Below, piece by piece: positions 27,935 to 36,527 of a DNA stretch of 64,000 nt. This stretch comes from Bacteroidales bacterium (GTDB taxonomy: Bacteria > Bacteroidota > Bacteroidia > Bacteroidales > F082), in the NCBI GenBank assembly GCA_030683155.1, contig JAUXMV010000079.1, forward strand, positions 1 through 64,000, given 5' to 3'. The notes below the pieces were generated by a model. That model was not told where the DNA came from. It did not search any database and worked only from the letters and a program-made list of their open reading frames with translations. The position numbers and the translations under genes were made by a program. Position 1 is the first letter of the stretch, and every line of letters begins with the position of its first letter.

Positions 27935-29878
27935 ATGTTGCGTCTTAAGCTTTTATTTTTGCTACTCTTATTTTCAAGCTTTGGTTTGAATGCAAAACAA
28001 TTCGGACAATCTGATATTGAGGTTCAACTTCCAAAAATTATTGTAGGCGATGTTTCACAATCAATAACGTTAAAGATTGTTTCAGACAGCTTGTTTGGGC
28101 AGTTAGAGGGAGCAACTAAGACAGTTTTTTTGAACGAAAAACCTTATGAGGTTACTTTCATACGAAATGAAGCTTATTTCAAATATGACTTTCCGGAAAA
28201 TGAGAGTCTTATCATCAAAATAGATGATTTCGTTTTAGAAAAAGCTGTTACGCCAATTCCCCTTTGGATGTCTGTGCTTCCGCCTTTAATCGCCATAATT
28301 CTGGCATTGTTGCTCAAAGAGGTGTTTTCGGCTCTTTTTGTGGGTATTCTTACCGGCACTTCCATCATGTTTTACTATCAGGGAGTTGGTTTTTTTGCAG
28401 CGATAGGAAAAGGTTTTTTAGCGGTTATTGACACTTATGTGATGGACTCCTTAACTGATCGCGGCCATCTTTCAATCATTATTTTTTCGATGATGATAGG
28501 AGGAATGGTTCAGCTTATTTCGAGTAATGGCGGAATGAAAGGGGTTGTAAACCGCTTATCCGTTTTTGCACGCTCGTCCCGTTCCGGACAATTTGTAACA
28601 TGGCTTCTTGGCATGGTTATTTTCTTCGATGACTATGCCAATACCCTTGTTGTTGGAAATACAATGCGTCCTGTGGCCGACCGGCTAAAAATTTCGCGCG
28701 CCAAACTGGCCTATATCGTTGATTCTACTGCTGCACCTATTGCTGCCATTGCATTTGTTACGACATGGATCGGCGCCGAATTGAGTTATATTCAGGATGG
28801 ATTGAATGTAATCGGTTTGAATCAATCTGCCTACAACGTTTTTTTTAACTCATTGGCCTACAGCTTCTATCCGATTCTTACGCTGATTTTTGTGTTGATG
28901 CTCATCTTGATGAAGCGTGAATATGGCCCTATGTTAAAAGCGGAAAATGCCGTAAGATCACAAAAAGCAAGTTCAGACAAAGTCATTTCCGACTCTTCAG
29001 AAGCAGATAATAATTTTGAGGCATCCGGAAAACCTGTTAAGGCAATGAATGCAGTAATTCCGGTTGGGGTCATCATTTTTGGCACTATTACCGGGCTCCT
29101 TTACACCGGCTGGGACAAAGCGCTGTGGATAAATGAAGAAATATCGTTTATTTCAAAAATTTCTGAAATAATCGGCAAGAGCGACTCCTATGCCGCCTTG
29201 CTTTGGTCGTCCATCAGTGCCTTGGTCGTTGCATTTGCCCTGACACTTTCTCAAAGAATTCTAAGTTTACAAAAAACGATTGAAAGCATTCTGGAAGGCT
29301 TTAGAATCATGATGACGGCAATTCTTATTCTTACACTTGCATGGTCTGTAGCCTTGGTTACCGAACATATGCATACCGCCGATTTCATTGCACAAAGTCT
29401 TCTCAGCGTGTCATTTTCGCCTTATCTTATTCCAGCTTTCACCTTTATTCTTGCAGCTTTGGTGGCTTTTTCCACCGGCACCTCATGGGGTACAATGGCA
29501 ATTCTGTATCCACTCCTACTTCCAACAAGCTGGATGTTGACAGAAAGCGCCCCAGGCATTGATCACGAACACGGACTGACAATTTTTTACAGTGTCGTTT
29601 CGGCTGTACTTTCAGGAGCTATACTTGGTGACCATGTTTCACCAATTTCAGATACAACGATTTTGAGTTCAATATCAAGCGGTTGCAATCATATTGAACA
29701 TGTGCGCACCCAAATGCCCTATGCGCTCACAGTTGGTTTTGTAGCTGTAGTTTTTGGAACAATACCGGCAGCATACGGATTCGTTTCAAGCTGGATTTTA
29801 ATGCTTCTTAGCATTATGGTTTTATATGGATTTATTCGCTTTGTCGGAAAAAAAGCAATTGCACAGACCAATGAATAA
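27935..29878 (+). CDS. nhaC: NhaC-family Na+/H+ antiporter with N-terminal periplasmic domain
   Basis: The frame extends to a TTG at 27911, but the ATG at 27935 opens a signal peptide (MLRLKLLFLLLLFSSFGLNA) and is chosen; 647 residues. A beta-rich domain of about 85 residues precedes the transporter core, which starts near WMSVLPPLIAIILALLL. Around ten hydrophobic helices follow with family motifs FFDDYANTLVVGNTMRP, STAAPIA and GDHVSPISDTTI. It exchanges Na+ for protons or, in some members, malate or amino acids. The fused N-terminal domain is an addition compared with classic NhaC. The next gene begins 6 bp downstream. Confidence 0.9.
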   Translation: MLRLKLLFLLLLFSSFGLNAKQFGQSDIEVQLPKIIVGDVSQSITLKIVSDSLFGQLEGATKTVFLNEKPYEVTFIRNEAYFKYDFPENESLIIKIDDFVLEKAVTPIPLWMSVLPPLIAIILALLLKEVFSALFVGILTGTSIMFYYQGVGFFAAIGKGFLAVIDTYVMDSLTDRGHLSIIIFSMMIGGMVQLISSNGGMKGVVNRLSVFARSSRSGQFVTWLLGMVIFFDDYANTLVVGNTMRPVADRLKISRAKLAYIVDSTAAPIAAIAFVTTWIGAELSYIQDGLNVIGLNQSAYNVFFNSLAYSFYPILTLIFVLMLILMKREYGPMLKAENAVRSQKASSDKVISDSSEADNNFEASGKPVKAMNAVIPVGVIIFGTITGLLYTGWDKALWINEEISFISKISEIIGKSDSYAALLWSSISALVVAFALTLSQRILSLQKTIESILEGFRIMMTAILILTLAWSVALVTEHMHTADFIAQSLLSVSFSPYLIPAFTFILAALVAFSTGTSWGTMAILYPLLLPTSWMLTESAPGIDHEHGLTIFYSVVSAVLSGAILGDHVSPISDTTILSSISSGCNHIEHVRTQMPYALTVGFVAVVFGTIPAAYGFVSSWILMLLSIMVLYGFIRFVGKKAIAQTNE

Positions 29879-29884
29879 TGCTTT

Positions 29885-30673
29885 ATGAACTGGATTGAAA
29901 TAACAGCACTGATAGTTTCAGGGGTTTTTGTAGGCTTCATCAACACCCTTGCCGGCGGTGGAACCATCATTTCGATGGCTATCTTTTTGTTTTTGGGTTT
30001 GCCGATTGATGTAGCCAATGGAACCAACAGAATTGCTGTCGTATTGCAGAATATAACCTCTGTTTCAACTTTTCACCAGAAAAAAGTGCTTGACCTTAAA
30101 AAAGGAACATGGCTAGCCGTTCCAGCTGTAATTGGTTCAATCATAGGCGCTTGGGTGGCTGTTGATATTAACAAGGAGGCATTCGAAAAAGCTTTTGCCG
30201 CCGTATTGATTTTGATGATCTTTTTCATGGTCTTCAAAACTTCGAAATATCTGAAAGGCAATGAGGAGCTGATGAAACGCAAGATAAGCTGGGTTCAGGT
30301 ATTGATTTTCTTCCTGATTGGTTTTTATGGCGGATTTGTGCAAGTTGGGGTCGGTTACTTTTTACTCGCTGCGATAGTTGTTGGCGCAGGCTTCGATCTG
30401 ATAAGGGCTAACGCCATAAAGGTATGGATTGTGCTGCTTTATACACCTTTTGCTCTTGCCGTTTTTGTTTATCACGGAGCAGTGAACTGGAAATTTGGAC
30501 TTATTCATGCCATCGGAAATATTATTGGCGCCTACATCGCTTCGCACCTGGCCATTCAGAAAGGGATTGTTTTCGTGAAATGGGTCATCATCATTATTAT
30601 TATACTCACCTCAGCGCAACTGTTTGGATTATACGATATGCATGAAGTGATCAATTTTTTTCTAAAGAAATAA
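29885..30673 (+). CDS. TauE/SafE-family membrane permease
   Basis: 262 residues with about eight hydrophobic helices. The family hallmarks GFINTLAGGGTIISMA near the N-terminus and GFYGGFVQVGVGYFLLA in the middle mark the two repeats. TauE/SafE proteins are proposed exporters of sulfite, sulfoacetate or other organic anions. The start is 6 bp after the nhaC stop, so they form one transcript. Substrate unknown. Confidence 0.9.
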   Translation: MNWIEITALIVSGVFVGFINTLAGGGTIISMAIFLFLGLPIDVANGTNRIAVVLQNITSVSTFHQKKVLDLKKGTWLAVPAVIGSIIGAWVAVDINKEAFEKAFAAVLILMIFFMVFKTSKYLKGNEELMKRKISWVQVLIFFLIGFYGGFVQVGVGYFLLAAIVVGAGFDLIRANAIKVWIVLLYTPFALAVFVYHGAVNWKFGLIHAIGNIIGAYIASHLAIQKGIVFVKWVIIIIIILTSAQLFGLYDMHEVINFFLKK

Positions 30674-30718
30674 TCCTCCTTTGTAATTTTTACCTTTATA
30701 CAATCAAACTTTTCGGTC

Positions 30719-31744
30719 ATGAAAAAATTTATTGCAGCATCTGTTTTAGCACTTTTTCTAATCATCGCTTTGATTCCCTTTGAGGGAAGTGGTCAGCACT
30801 CTGCAAAAAAAGAAACAAAGCCCGACTATGTGCTTGTCATTCATGGAGGTGCAGGAGCGATGGAGCGCTCCAAAATGTCGGCTGAAGCTGAAGAAGCCTA
30901 TAAATCGGGCTTGATGGCAGCCCTTGAAGCCGGTGAAAAAATCCTGAAATCCGGTGGTAGCAGCACAGATGCTATTGTTGCAGCAATTTTACTTTTGGAA
31001 GACAATCCGCTTTTTAATGCCGGACGGGGAGCAGTTTACAACGAAGCAGGCAAAATAGCTCACGACGCCTCCATCATGGAAGGCGCTGAGGGCAAAGCAG
31101 GTGCCGTCGGAGCTATTGGTATCATCCGCAATCCAATTCTTGCTGCAAAAGCAATTATGGACGATGGACGCCATGTTTTTCTGATTGGCGTCGGAGCCGA
31201 AGATTTTGCTGTCAAAGCCGGAATAGATACCGTAAACCCATCCTACTTTTTCACACAGTCACGATGGGATAGTTACGAAAAAACACGTCAAACACGCCTG
31301 GATCGCGAGTTTCCGCTTAACCCGAAAGGTACGGTTGGTGCCGTTGCCCTCGACAAAAACGGCAATCTTGCTGCCGGGACTTCCACTGGCGGCATGCATT
31401 ACAAACGTGTTGGAAGACTTGGAGATTCGCCTGTTATTGGCGCAGGAACTTGGGCCGACAATAAAAGCTGTGCCATTTCTGCAACCGGACATGGTGAATA
31501 TTTTATCAGAAATGCTGTTGCCCATGATATCGCTGCCAGAATGCTTTATGGCAATCAAACACTAGAACAAGCTACTGATGAAGTTGTTATGAAAAATCTT
31601 AAAGCACTTGACGCAGGCGGAGGTATTATTGCCGTTGACAAAAATGGCAATATTGCAATGCCTTTCAATACATCAGGGATGTTCAGAGGCTATGTGAAAG
31701 CTGGTGAAAAAGCAAATGTTGCCATTTATGAAGATGAAAATTAG
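30719..31744 (+). CDS. Isoaspartyl peptidase / L-asparaginase, Ntn-hydrolase type (periplasmic)
   Basis: 341 residues with a signal peptide (MKKFIAASVLALFLIIALIPFEGSG). HGGAGAM lies near residue 43. The autoprocessing site is before Thr205 in KGTVGAVA, which becomes the N-terminal nucleophile of the beta subunit. GTSTGGM and AGTWADN supply further active-site residues. The enzyme removes isoaspartyl residues from peptides or hydrolyses asparagine. It follows the TauE-type gene by 45 bp. Confidence 0.93.
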   Translation: MKKFIAASVLALFLIIALIPFEGSGQHSAKKETKPDYVLVIHGGAGAMERSKMSAEAEEAYKSGLMAALEAGEKILKSGGSSTDAIVAAILLLEDNPLFNAGRGAVYNEAGKIAHDASIMEGAEGKAGAVGAIGIIRNPILAAKAIMDDGRHVFLIGVGAEDFAVKAGIDTVNPSYFFTQSRWDSYEKTRQTRLDREFPLNPKGTVGAVALDKNGNLAAGTSTGGMHYKRVGRLGDSPVIGAGTWADNKSCAISATGHGEYFIRNAVAHDIAARMLYGNQTLEQATDEVVMKNLKALDAGGGIIAVDKNGNIAMPFNTSGMFRGYVKAGEKANVAIYEDEN

Positions 31745-31795
31745 TTCGTCGTCATACTCAAAGAATAAATTCAAAAATCAGAAATCAACTATTCT

Positions 31796-31814
31796 TTAAA
31801 GCGCTTAGCTTTAA
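31796..31814 (+). terminator. Weak hairpin after the asparaginase gene
   Basis: TTAAAGC and GCTTTAA form a 7-bp stem with a 5-nt loop, followed by TTATTTAAT. AT-rich, so only a weak terminator candidate. The rest of 31745-31954 shows nothing recognisable. Confidence 0.3.
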
Positions 31815-31954
31815 TTATTTAATCAGATTTTTAACATCAGGATTTTCTGCTTTTTCAAAATCATAGTTTGCTTTTTTTGCAATAAATGGAAATGAAAATC
31901 TATTCATCAACGCTTTTAGTCAAAAAATTAATATAAAAATCCTTCATGTGTTCA

Positions 31955-31983
31955 TAAATTTGTACATTTGCAACCTCGTTGCA
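31955..31983 (+). promoter_or_regulatory. Promoter and putative metal-regulator operator of the Fur-family gene
   Basis: Two perfect -7 matches occur (TAAATTTG at 31955-31962 and TACATTTG at 31963-31970). The second runs directly into TGCAAC-CTC-GTTGCA (31969-31983), a perfect 6-bp dyad located where transcription would start. A Fur or Zur dimer bound there would repress its own gene. No good TTG -33 box is visible. The regulator assignment is inference. Confidence 0.5.
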
Positions 31984-31999
31984 TTTAAAACATTATTGC

Positions 32000-32413
32000 A
32001 TGATCGAAGCCTCTCAAATATTGCATCAACATCAGCTCAAACGTACAAGTTGTCGTGAAGGCATCATTGAGACTATAATGAATGCCGGCATGGCACTTTC
32101 AGAAAACGAAATCAGGGAAAAGCTGGCAGGCCATTATGACCGAACAACGTTTTACCGTTCTTTCAAGACTTTGCATGACAGCAAGATTATCCACAAAATT
32201 GTGATAGACAACCAAATTGTAAAATATGCACTGGATAATTCTGTCACGCAAAAGCACAGTCATGCACATTTTTACTGTCAGGAATGCGATACTGTTCAGT
32301 GTATGGATTCTATTCCGTTGGCAATACCAGCGCTTCCGGCGGGATTCACAAGCACGGAAACTGAAATGATAATCAAAGGATGTTGCAGCAACTGCAAAAC
32401 AACAGCTGAATAA
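32000..32413 (+). CDS. Fur-family transcriptional regulator (Zur-like candidate)
   Basis: Start chosen at ATG 32000 rather than the upstream TTG at 31979; 137 residues. The N-terminal winged helix includes ALSENEIREKLAGHYDRTTFYRSFKTL. The hinge HSHAHFYCQECDTVQC has the His-rich sensory segment and the first Cys pair, and CCSNCKTTAE supplies the second Cys pair of the structural zinc site. The family senses Fe, Zn, Mn or peroxide. The neighbours (Cys/His-rich peptide, TonB receptor, His-rich lipoproteins) favour zinc or another transition metal (inference). Confidence 0.9.
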   Translation: MIEASQILHQHQLKRTSCREGIIETIMNAGMALSENEIREKLAGHYDRTTFYRSFKTLHDSKIIHKIVIDNQIVKYALDNSVTQKHSHAHFYCQECDTVQCMDSIPLAIPALPAGFTSTETEMIIKGCCSNCKTTAE

Positions 32414-32414
32414 A

Positions 32415-32774
32415 TTGAAGAAAATTAAATCACATATCGCCTTCATTTTAGCCGGAATCTTTCTTTTTCCGATTTTGGTTCAAAGCACCCACTTTTTGGC
32501 GCATACGGAGCACCATCATTGCTCCGGCATTGAATGTGTGAATATTGTTGTCAATACTGAAGCCCTTGCTTTTGAGCCTTTCCAAAACATTGATTCAGAA
32601 GGAAATTGTCTGATTTGCGACTACAAAATTTCTTTAAAAGATATCCCTCAAGCCTTCGACACAAGCTTTGGAATCGATGTTCATTTTTTATTACGCCTAA
32701 TCCTCGTTGAAGCACCACAAATTGGTTTTGAAAGCCATCCCGGCACACCACGTGCACCGCCGGTTCAGGTATAA
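32415..32774 (+). CDS. Small exported Cys/His-rich protein
   Basis: 119 residues starting at TTG 32415, one base after the regulator's TAA; no suitable ATG exists, so coupling with the regulator is likely. A signal-like helix at 6-24 is followed by HFLAHTEHHHCSGIEC and a CLIC motif, plausible metal ligands. The C-terminus is Pro-rich. I do not recognise a named family. Its place between a Fur-type regulator and a TonB receptor suggests metal binding or sensing in the periplasm. Confidence 0.7.
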   Translation: MKKIKSHIAFILAGIFLFPILVQSTHFLAHTEHHHCSGIECVNIVVNTEALAFEPFQNIDSEGNCLICDYKISLKDIPQAFDTSFGIDVHFLLRLILVEAPQIGFESHPGTPRAPPVQV

Positions 32775-32806
32775 TCAGCATTTTCCTTCAAATAATAACA
32801 GATTGA

Positions 32807-32826
32807 ATTTCCTTAAAAAAGGAAAT
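32807..32826. repeat. 8-bp inverted repeat upstream of the TonB receptor
   Basis: ATTTCCTT and AAGGAAAT flank AAAA, and with one bulged A the stem extends by TTG/CAA. There is no T-run after it. It may be a regulator site or an mRNA hairpin between the upstream peptide gene and the receptor gene. It does not resemble the TGCAAC dyad at 31969. Confidence 0.4.
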
Positions 32827-32917
32827 CAAGTGTTCTATTGTTGAGGAAAATCAAAAAGTTTGTTTCATATCAGATTTCGGCTTCATCCGTTGAAGTCTCT
32901 TTTTTTAAAATCCCTTT

Positions 32918-35341
32918 ATGCAATTATTTTTGAGACGATATCTCATATTATATATCTTATTGACTGCATCATTTTCCTCTGTCTACAGTCAGAATTTTGA
33001 ACTGTCAGGAAAAGTCAGCGATGAAAACAGCAAACCTTTGCCCGGCGCCCTTATTGTGCTTATGCCGGGTCAAAAAGCTGTTGCAACCGATGCAATGGGA
33101 TTGTTTAGTCTAAAAGACCTTCAGAAAGGCGACTATACTATGAAAATCTCTTTTCTTGGCTATAAAACTGAGTCCAGACAAGTGACACTTCATGACAATC
33201 TGCATCTGGGAATTTCGATGACACCACAACGGACGACCCTTCAGGAAGTTGAGATACGCGACAATTCCATTGAAACCAGAAAAAGGGAAAATGCATTGCA
33301 TTCTGAAGTTGTAAATGATGCTTTTCTGAGACAAAATCTTGGAGGCAGTCTGATGAAATCGCTTGAGCGGCTACCGGGTGTAAGTACGATAGACATTGGC
33401 GCAGGTCAGTCAAAACCTGTCATTCGTGGCCTTGGTTTTAACAGGGTTGTTGTAGTCGAAAATGGCGTTAAACATGAAGGACAGCAGTGGGGCTCCGACC
33501 ACGGCTTGGAAATCGATCAGTTTGCTGTGGAAAGCATTGAGGTGATCAAAGGCCCTGCATCGCTGATGTATGGCTCAGATGCCATCGGAGGAATCGTTGA
33601 CCTGAAACAATCCGGGATTCCAGCCAACAATACCATCGGCGGAAGTGTTGATTTTATTGGAAAAACGAACAACGATCTTATTGGAAGTTCAGTTTCAGTT
33701 CTTACCAGAAAAAACAGTTTATATCTATCATTGAGAGCTACTGTTCTGGATTATGCCGATTATAAAGTTCCAACCGATAGTGTTGATATTTACAGTTTCA
33801 GAGCACCACTTTTCAGGAACAATCTTCGAAATACCGCTGGAAATGAGCAAAATATCCATGCTTCGTTCGGGCTTGTAAAAAGCAATTACGTAAGTAGGTT
33901 TTTCATCAGCAGAATTAGCAGCATCAATGGGTTTTTTGCCAATGCTCATGGACTTGAGCCAAGAAGAGTGGATACCGCATTGCACGATGCCTCGTCAAGA
34001 GACATCAATTATCCTTATCAGGAAGTGAAACATTTTAAGGCTGTTAACAAAAGCGAATGGACTAAAAATGGTTTGCGGATAGAATCCGAACTTGGTTTTC
34101 AACGCAATTACAGACAAGAATACAGTCAGTATGTTGACCATGGATATATGCCGCCAATTTTTCCGGATTCGATGGATTTTCCTTCAGATCTTGAGCGGGA
34201 ATTCGAAAAACACATCTATTCAGCCAATCTGAAAGGCAGTTATACTTTCAACGAAAAATTGCTTGTTACATCAGGCCTAAGTTTTGAACACCAAAACAAT
34301 CGTATTGGTGGCCGGGGATTTATGATTCCTGCCTACAGACAAACTGCCGGTGGCGCTTTCCTTTATGGAAAATATACGCTCTCAGAGAGAAGTTTTTTAC
34401 ATCTCGGATTGAGGACAGATGTCGGAATGATCAATACTGACGCTTATAATGACTGGTATCCAAGTCCTGAAGAAACCCTCAATGGAACGAATGATACTTT
34501 TCTGCTGCGCGCTCCGGATTTAACAAAAAGCTTTTCAAATTTGAGCTGGTCCGTTGGCTACAATTACAATTTTGACAATCTGTTTTTGAAAGCAAACCTT
34601 GGCAAGAGTTTCCGTATGCCGATCGCCAAAGAATTGGCTGCCAATGGTGTTAACTATCACCATTTCAGCTATGAAGTTGGTAATCCTGATCTGAACCCTG
34701 AGATATCCTATCAGTTGGATATCAGTACAGAATACTCTGGAAATGGCATTGCTGTCGGCTTCACTCCTTTTGTGAATTATTTCACCAATTATATATACCT
34801 GAACCCTGGTTTTGAACATGATCAGCTTTATGGGAACGGCAATCAGATTTTCAATTACACCGAAAGCAGCGTTTTTCGTTATGGCGGCGAAATCCACGCA
34901 CACTTCGATCTGGGCAAAACATTGAAGTCGGGAGTCATTGGCGAATACGTCTATTCTGAACAATTATCGGGTGATAAAAAAGGCTTTACATTGCCTTTTT
35001 CACCACCTGCATCGCTATTATTGAATCTGAAGTATGTGCCAAAAAACTTCAACTTCATCGAAAAGCCCTATTTTTCAATTGACTATAAACTGACTGCTCC
35101 CCAAAATAAAATTGTACCTCCAGAGGAAAAAACCAAAGGCTATCAGGTCATAAATTTAAGTGCCGGAGCAGATATTAAAATCAAAAAACAGCTCATTTCT
35201 GTTAATATTCAGCTTCAAAACCTGATGAATCAGAAGTATTTTAACCACATGAGCTATTACAGACTCATCAATGTTCCTGAGCCCGGAAGAAGCCTGATTG
35301 TTGGCATCAGCATCCCTTTTGAACATGATATAAATGAATGA
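32918..35341 (+). CDS. TonB-dependent outer-membrane receptor (probable metal/metallophore uptake)
   Basis: 807 residues. Signal peptide ending SVYSQ, then a carboxypeptidase-D-regulatory-like domain (about 27-110: FELSGKVSDENSKPLPGA, LGYKTESRQV). The plug domain has LERLPGVSTID, PVIRGLG, and SIEVIKGPASLMYGSDAIGG. A 22-strand barrel follows, ending near SLIVGISIPFEHD. It lacks a SusD-type partner, which argues against glycans and for small chelates. Extracellular stretches carry His (for example NGVNYHHFS). With the Fur-like regulator and two His-rich lipoproteins it forms a probable metal-acquisition operon. Confidence 0.9.
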   Translation: MQLFLRRYLILYILLTASFSSVYSQNFELSGKVSDENSKPLPGALIVLMPGQKAVATDAMGLFSLKDLQKGDYTMKISFLGYKTESRQVTLHDNLHLGISMTPQRTTLQEVEIRDNSIETRKRENALHSEVVNDAFLRQNLGGSLMKSLERLPGVSTIDIGAGQSKPVIRGLGFNRVVVVENGVKHEGQQWGSDHGLEIDQFAVESIEVIKGPASLMYGSDAIGGIVDLKQSGIPANNTIGGSVDFIGKTNNDLIGSSVSVLTRKNSLYLSLRATVLDYADYKVPTDSVDIYSFRAPLFRNNLRNTAGNEQNIHASFGLVKSNYVSRFFISRISSINGFFANAHGLEPRRVDTALHDASSRDINYPYQEVKHFKAVNKSEWTKNGLRIESELGFQRNYRQEYSQYVDHGYMPPIFPDSMDFPSDLEREFEKHIYSANLKGSYTFNEKLLVTSGLSFEHQNNRIGGRGFMIPAYRQTAGGAFLYGKYTLSERSFLHLGLRTDVGMINTDAYNDWYPSPEETLNGTNDTFLLRAPDLTKSFSNLSWSVGYNYNFDNLFLKANLGKSFRMPIAKELAANGVNYHHFSYEVGNPDLNPEISYQLDISTEYSGNGIAVGFTPFVNYFTNYIYLNPGFEHDQLYGNGNQIFNYTESSVFRYGGEIHAHFDLGKTLKSGVIGEYVYSEQLSGDKKGFTLPFSPPASLLLNLKYVPKNFNFIEKPYFSIDYKLTAPQNKIVPPEEKTKGYQVINLSAGADIKIKKQLISVNIQLQNLMNQKYFNHMSYYRLINVPEPGRSLIVGISIPFEHDINE

Positions 35342-35412
35342 TTTATAATAATTTAAGAAACAAATATTTTAATCAAACACAATGTATAATTAATTAAACA
35401 CTCAATAAAACT

Positions 35413-35871
35413 ATGAAAACATATCATGCAATTTTAGCGCTATTTTTAGCAACGACAGTATTTACTTTCAATGCCTGCACCAAAGACAAGGTAGTTTCCA
35501 AACCTGAAATCAAAAGTTTTGAACTTGGTCACGACAACAGTGGTTATGCATACCCCGGAAGCGATTTGCATATTGAAGCCGACATTGTGGCTGAGGGAAA
35601 AATCAGCAGAATAGAAATCAAAATCCATCACGAAGGAGAACATGGCAAAAAGTTTGCGAGCTATATTCTTAGCGAAGGAGAATGGGAAGTTGATACAACT
35701 TACATCAAATTTTCAGGATTGAAAAATACTATTTTTCATGAAGATCTGGATGTGCCGGCTGATGCAGAAGCAGGCGATTATCATTTTCATTTTGCTGTCA
35801 TTGATATGGAAGGCAACAAAACAGAGGTTGAACGCGAGCTGGAAATTAAGCTTTCTGCCCCGGCAAAATAA
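35413..35871 (+). CDS. DUF4625 lipoprotein 1
   Basis: 152 residues. Lipoprotein signal with lipobox FNAC, then an immunoglobulin-like beta sandwich: KPEIKSFELG, YPGSDLHIEADIVAEGKI, and KIHHEGEHGKK. The last contains His residues that could bind metal. DYHFHFAVIDMEGN near the end resembles the PDYHF-type closing strand of DUF4625. It is 72 bp downstream of the TonB receptor and probably exposed at the outer membrane next to it. Confidence 0.8.
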   Translation: MKTYHAILALFLATTVFTFNACTKDKVVSKPEIKSFELGHDNSGYAYPGSDLHIEADIVAEGKISRIEIKIHHEGEHGKKFASYILSEGEWEVDTTYIKFSGLKNTIFHEDLDVPADAEAGDYHFHFAVIDMEGNKTEVERELEIKLSAPAK

Positions 35872-35929
35872 CCAAATTCAATTTTGTTTGTTATAGTTAA
35901 CTGCTGTAACTACATTAAAAAACTCAATC

Positions 35930-36424
35930 ATGAGAGCTGCCCGATTCTTAGTCTTTTATCTTTTCGCAATTTTGATTTTTCAGGCATGTGGCAAGGAGGA
36001 AATAGATGATAAGAAGCCCGAAATAGACATCAATTTTTCCGGTGCTTTTCCTGTTAATTGTGATACTATCTATTTTGGCGAACCATATCTTTTCAACGCT
36101 GTTTTCAAAGATAATGCAGAACTTGGCGCCTACAGCATCGAAGTCCATCACAATTTTGACCACCATGCCCACAGCACTGAAGTGACCGTTTGTGAGCTTT
36201 GGCCCGTGAAACCAGCGGTTAATCCTTACGTTTTTATCAAAAGCTACAGCATCCCTTCAGGTTCAACCGTTTATGCCCCCAATCTGGAAATGGTCATCTC
36301 GACAGGAAATGCAAATGGTGAATTTGATGAAGGTGATTACCACTTTTTTATCAGTCTGACCGACAAAGAAGGCTGGTCAACACAAAAAGGACTCAGTATA
36401 AAAATTCTGAAAAGGGAGCTGTAA
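35930..36424 (+). CDS. DUF4625-like lipoprotein 2, His-rich
   Basis: 164 residues with lipobox FQAC. It shares the layout of the preceding gene (PEIDINFSGAF, FGEPYLFNAVFKDNAELGAYSIEVHH, and GDYHFFISLTDKEGW), so they look like diverged tandem duplicates. The loop HHNFDHHAHS has six His in ten residues, a strong hint of transition-metal binding. It is followed by a good terminator, which closes the operon. Confidence 0.8.
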   Translation: MRAARFLVFYLFAILIFQACGKEEIDDKKPEIDINFSGAFPVNCDTIYFGEPYLFNAVFKDNAELGAYSIEVHHNFDHHAHSTEVTVCELWPVKPAVNPYVFIKSYSIPSGSTVYAPNLEMVISTGNANGEFDEGDYHFFISLTDKEGWSTQKGLSIKILKREL

Positions 36425-36450
36425 AAGACAAATTCTGAAATCAAAATATC

Positions 36451-36491
36451 AAAACGTCTGACCAAATCATCGGATTTAGTCAGGCGTTTTT
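36451..36491. terminator. Bidirectional terminator after the metal locus
   Basis: A long two-part stem: AAAACG-CTGAC pairs with GTCAG-CGTTTT, and inside it AAATC pairs with GATTT around ATCG. A T-run follows on the plus strand, and GTTTT on the minus strand. It lies between converging genes ending at 36424 and 36528. Confidence 0.85.
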
Positions 36492-36527
36492 ATTGAATGA
36501 TAGTATTTGGGCTCTTTGAAAGCGGAT

